Source: Gemmataceae bacterium
Lineage (GTDB): Bacteria > Planctomycetota > Planctomycetia > Gemmatales > Gemmataceae
Length of the DNA stretch: 7,018 nucleotides
Reading direction: 5' to 3'
NCBI GenBank assembly: GCA_947474875.1
Contig: CANJKY010000185.1
Coordinates: 1 to 7,018, forward strand
Below, piece by piece: positions 5,195 through 7,018 of the stretch; position 1 is the first letter of the stretch, and each line of letters begins with the position of its first letter. The notes beneath the pieces were generated by a model, which saw only the letters and a list, made by a program, of their open reading frames with translations, did no database searches and was not told the DNA's origin. Made by a program: the position numbers and the translations under genes.

Positions 5195-6409
5195 ATGCAA
5201 GCGACGTTACTTCCGGTGGTTAGCCGCGACCCGACGGGGAGCGTGCCGGACGCGCTCCCCGTCGGGTCGCGGCTAACCAAAACTCCCATCCGCGTCTCCT
5301 ACCTCATCGACGACCTGAGCCGTGCGGGGACGGAATCGCAACTGCTCGCCCTCATCCGCGCGCTCGACCGCACCCGGTTCGAGCCGTCGCTGGTGCTGCT
5401 GAACGGCGAAGGGGAACTGTCCCGCTCCCTGGAACCGGCCGACTGCCCGGTGTTGCGGCTGGGCGTCACCCGGCTGGTCGGTGTCAGGTCGGTGTCAGCG
5501 GCGAAGCGGTTGTGGTCGTTCTGGCGAGCCACGAAGCCGGACATCGCGCAAATCTACTTCAACGACTCGTCGTACTTCGGCGTGCCGGTGGCGAAGCTAG
5601 CCGGGGTGCGGCGGGTGGTCCGCGTGCGGAACAACCTGGGCTACTGGCAGACGCGGAAGCACCGCTGGCTCGGGCGGATGGTCCGCCCACTGGTGGACGC
5701 CTACCTGACGAACTCGGAGTTGGGCCGCGACGCGATCCGGACGACGGAGCGGGTGCGGGCCGAGCGGGTGACGGTGATCGAGAACGGGGTGGATTTGGAA
5801 CGGTACAGTCGGTCAGGGTGGGTCGCTCTCGCCGAGAGCGACATCGGAGCCGACTCTCGGCGAGAGTCGGCCACCCGGAAGATCGGCTGCGTCGCCAACC
5901 TCCGCGCCGTGAAAAACATCGACGGGTTGATGCGGGCGGCGAAGCTCGTCCTCAATCGTTTCCCGGACGTGGTGTTCGAGGTGGCCGGCGAGGGCGAGCA
6001 GCGGGCGGCACTCGAAGCCCTGCACCGCGAACTCGGGCTGGGCGGGCGGCTCGTCCTCCGCGGGGTGACCGTGGATGTGCCGGCGTTCCTGCGGTCGGTG
6101 GACGTGGCCGTGCTGCCGTCGCACTCGGAGGGTATGTCGAACGCGGTGCTGGAGTACATGGCGGCGGGGCGGGCGGTGGTGGCGACGGACGTGGGGGCGA
6201 ACGCCCGGCTGATCGAACACGGGGTGTCCGGGCTGATCGTCCCGCCGAAGGACGAACCGGCCCTGGCGGATGCCATCGGGAAGGTGATCGAAGACCCGCA
6301 CCTTGCGGCCCGCTTCGGGCGCGAAGCCCGCCGGCGCGTGGAGCGGGATCACAGCCGCGAGGCGATGGTGGCCCGGTTCGAGGCGTTCTACCGCCGGCTG
6401 GTACAATAG
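5195..6409 (+). CDS. GT4-family glycosyltransferase with palindrome-encoded insertions, 404 aa
   Basis: This is a second retaining GT-B glycosyltransferase of family GT4. The enzyme proper begins at about residue 31 (PIRVSYLIDDLSRAGTESQ), where AGTESQ (44-49) takes the place of the usual GGxE loop. The donor domain has GCVANLRAVKN (231-241, with Arg237 and Lys240 in the phosphate-binding positions), VAGEGEQR (263-270) and the EX7E pair Glu312/Glu320 in SEGMSNAVLE. TDVGANARLIEHGVSGLIVPP (331-351) follows. Two segments look foreign. Residues about 8-29 are encoded by a perfect 63-bp palindrome, and residues 208-228, between the two domains, by a 61-bp double palindrome. All catalytic motifs remain, so the enzyme is probably active. 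It is tightly linked to the GT4 gene before it (three-base gap) and likely adds the next sugar of the same glycan. The acceptor is unknown. Confidence 0.9.
   Translation: MQATLLPVVSRDPTGSVPDALPVGSRLTKTPIRVSYLIDDLSRAGTESQLLALIRALDRTRFEPSLVLLNGEGELSRSLEPADCPVLRLGVTRLVGVRSVSAAKRLWSFWRATKPDIAQIYFNDSSYFGVPVAKLAGVRRVVRVRNNLGYWQTRKHRWLGRMVRPLVDAYLTNSELGRDAIRTTERVRAERVTVIENGVDLERYSRSGWVALAESDIGADSRRESATRKIGCVANLRAVKNIDGLMRAAKLVLNRFPDVVFEVAGEGEQRAALEALHRELGLGGRLVLRGVTVDVPAFLRSVDVAVLPSHSEGMSNAVLEYMAAGRAVVATDVGANARLIEHGVSGLIVPPKDEPALADAIGKVIEDPHLAARFGREARRRVERDHSREAMVARFEAFYRRLVQ
5217..5279. repeat. 63-bp perfect palindromic element within the GT4 gene
   Basis: Arms 5217-5243 and 5253-5279 are exact 27-base reverse complements around a 9-base centre (5244-5252). 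The total is 63 bases, or 21 codons, with no stop in the GT4 frame. It starts 22 bases after the ATG, and the peptide it encodes (RDPTGS, LPVGSRL) has no counterpart in the conserved GT4 fold. Because of the symmetry, the opposite strand reads the same RDPTGS peptide. An arm match this long is far beyond chance and marks an inserted or replicated element. The flanks (TTCCGG before, AAACTC after) show no obvious target-site duplication. Confidence 0.9.
5476..5497 (+). repeat. Two tandem copies of an 11-base unit
   Basis: GGTCGGTGTCA occurs twice with no spacer, inside the GT4 gene in the variable part of the acceptor domain (LVGVRSV, residues 94-100). Eleven is not a multiple of three, so the two copies are read in different frames. 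It may be a slippage duplication or chance in GC-rich coding DNA. Confidence 0.6.
5816..5876. repeat. 61-bp double palindrome within the GT4 gene
   Basis: Two palindromes lie side by side. The first, 5822-5842, has 10-base arms around one base (GTCGCTCTCG, C, CGAGAGCGAC). The second, 5849-5871, has 11-base arms around one base (GCCGACTCTCG, G, CGAGAGTCGGC). The whole block is also symmetric: it opens with GGGTGG (5816-5821) and closes with CCACCC (5871-5876), and both halves share the 13-base core CTCTCGCCGAGAG in inverted order. The bases flanking the cores differ between halves but pair within each half, as in a maintained structured repeat. It encodes residues 208-228 in the linker between the GT-B domains, where GT4 proteins vary. 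Confidence 0.85.
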
Positions 6410-6442
6410 CAGCGTCGCCGAGTCGCACCCCGCCGGACCGCC

Positions 6443-7018
6443 ATGCCACCCGTCGCCTTGAACGTCACCGACGCCCAGACCGTCCGCGAGATCGCCGCCA
6501 CCTACGAGCGGCTGACGGACCAGATCGGCAAGGTGATCGTCGGCCAGCGGACGGTGGTCGAGCAACTCCTCATGGGGTTGTTCAGCCGTGGCCACTGCCT
6601 GCTGGTGGGCGTGCCCGGGCTGGCCAAGACGCTGCTCGTGTCCACCGTGTCGAAGGTGCTGGCGCTCAGCTTCAAGCGGGTGCAGTTCACCCCGGACCTG
6701 ATGCCGGCCGACATCACCGGCACGGACATCCTGCAGGACGACCCGGAGACCGGCCGGCGGCGGTTCGTGTTCCTGCCAGGCCCGCTGTTCGCCAACATGA
6801 TCCTGGCGGACGAGATCAACCGCACCCCGCCGAAGACGCAGGCCGCGCTCCTGGAGGCCATGCAGGAGGGGCACGTGACGGCCGGCGGGACGACGTACAA
6901 ACTGCCGGCCCCGTTCTTCGTGCTGGCGACGCAGAACCCGATCGAGCAGGAGGGCACGTACCCGCTGCCCGAGGCCCAGCAAGACCGGTTCATGTTCAAC
7001 ATCCGGGTGGACTACCCG
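6443..7018 (+). CDS. MoxR-family AAA+ ATPase, 5' part (192 codons, runs off the window)
   Basis: The frame is open to the last base and cut by the window edge. MoxR ATPases are chaperone-like AAA+ proteins that usually act with DUF58 or von Willebrand A-domain partners in assembling envelope or metal-enzyme complexes. Visible motifs are the lid before the P-loop KVIVGQ (30-35), Walker A GVPGLAKT (56-63), FTPDLMPADITG (82-93), the Walker B segment MILADEINR (119-127, Asp123/Glu124), sensor 1 LATQNP (161-166) and EAQQDRF with the probable arginine finger Arg182. These cover about the first 60 percent of a typical MoxR of some 320-340 residues. An in-frame stop at 6407, which is also the stop of the preceding GT4 gene, makes the ATG at 6443 the first possible ATG. 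No clear Shine-Dalgarno sequence precedes it. The 33-base gap suggests read-through transcription from the glycosyltransferases, though a functional link is not implied. Confidence 0.93.
   Translation, partial: MPPVALNVTDAQTVREIAATYERLTDQIGKVIVGQRTVVEQLLMGLFSRGHCLLVGVPGLAKTLLVSTVSKVLALSFKRVQFTPDLMPADITGTDILQDDPETGRRRFVFLPGPLFANMILADEINRTPPKTQAALLEAMQEGHVTAGGTTYKLPAPFFVLATQNPIEQEGTYPLPEAQQDRFMFNIRVDYP

Noticed and set aside
5217..5279. Rho-independent terminator between the two glycosyltransferase genes
   Set aside because: The hairpin is strong but lies inside the coding frame of the second gene and has no T run after it (AAAACTCC follows). Termination here would abolish the gene.
1..7018. 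CRISPR array, insertion sequence or prophage
   Set aside because: No regularly spaced direct repeats, transposase, integrase or phage structural motifs are visible. The palindromes differ in sequence and carry no ORF of their own.

Overview
The window looks like chromosomal DNA from a high-GC planctomycete, most likely of the Gemmata lineage (Gemmataceae). This is inferred from gene content and style: a TIM-barrel sugar isomerase/epimerase grouped with a Gfo/Idh/MocA oxidoreductase, a secreted serine hydrolase of the class A beta-lactamase fold, GT4 glycosyltransferases, a MoxR ATPase, and palindromic repeats scattered between and inside genes. No marker gene confirms the taxon.

Layout. Positions 1-55 form a long hairpin that probably ends the leftward gene at 77-523, which encodes a small degenerate receiver (CheY-like) protein without its phosphorylation residues. 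A divergent intergenic region (524-841) follows, with one imperfect dyad at 688-720. Next comes a rightward three-gene cluster: TIM-barrel isomerase/epimerase (842-1783), secreted beta-lactamase-fold serine hydrolase (1830-2756) and Gfo/Idh/MocA oxidoreductase (2780-3931). Its gaps are 46 and 23 bases, and a clear hairpin terminator closes it at 3939-3966. A second rightward cluster holds two GT4 glycosyltransferases (4055-5191 and 5195-6409), three bases apart, then 33 bases later the start of a moxR-type AAA+ ATPase gene (6443 to the window edge).

How the genes may work together. The isomerase and oxidoreductase fit oxidation and isomerisation of a sugar or cyclitol; the substrate cannot be read from the sequence. 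The two glycosyltransferases probably act in succession on a cell-surface glycan or glycolipid. The MoxR protein probably begins a separate MoxR/DUF58-type unit beyond the window.

The most unusual signal is three palindromic elements that lie inside coding sequence or across a start site. A 63-bp element with perfect 27-bp arms encodes the N-terminal extension of the second glycosyltransferase. A 61-bp double palindrome encodes the interdomain linker of the same protein. An imperfect 36-bp inverted repeat spans the ribosome-binding site, start codon and signal peptide of the serine hydrolase gene. Together they suggest that small palindromic repeats have been absorbed into reading frames in this lineage, in the manner of Rickettsia palindromic elements. 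No complete new multi-gene system is evident.
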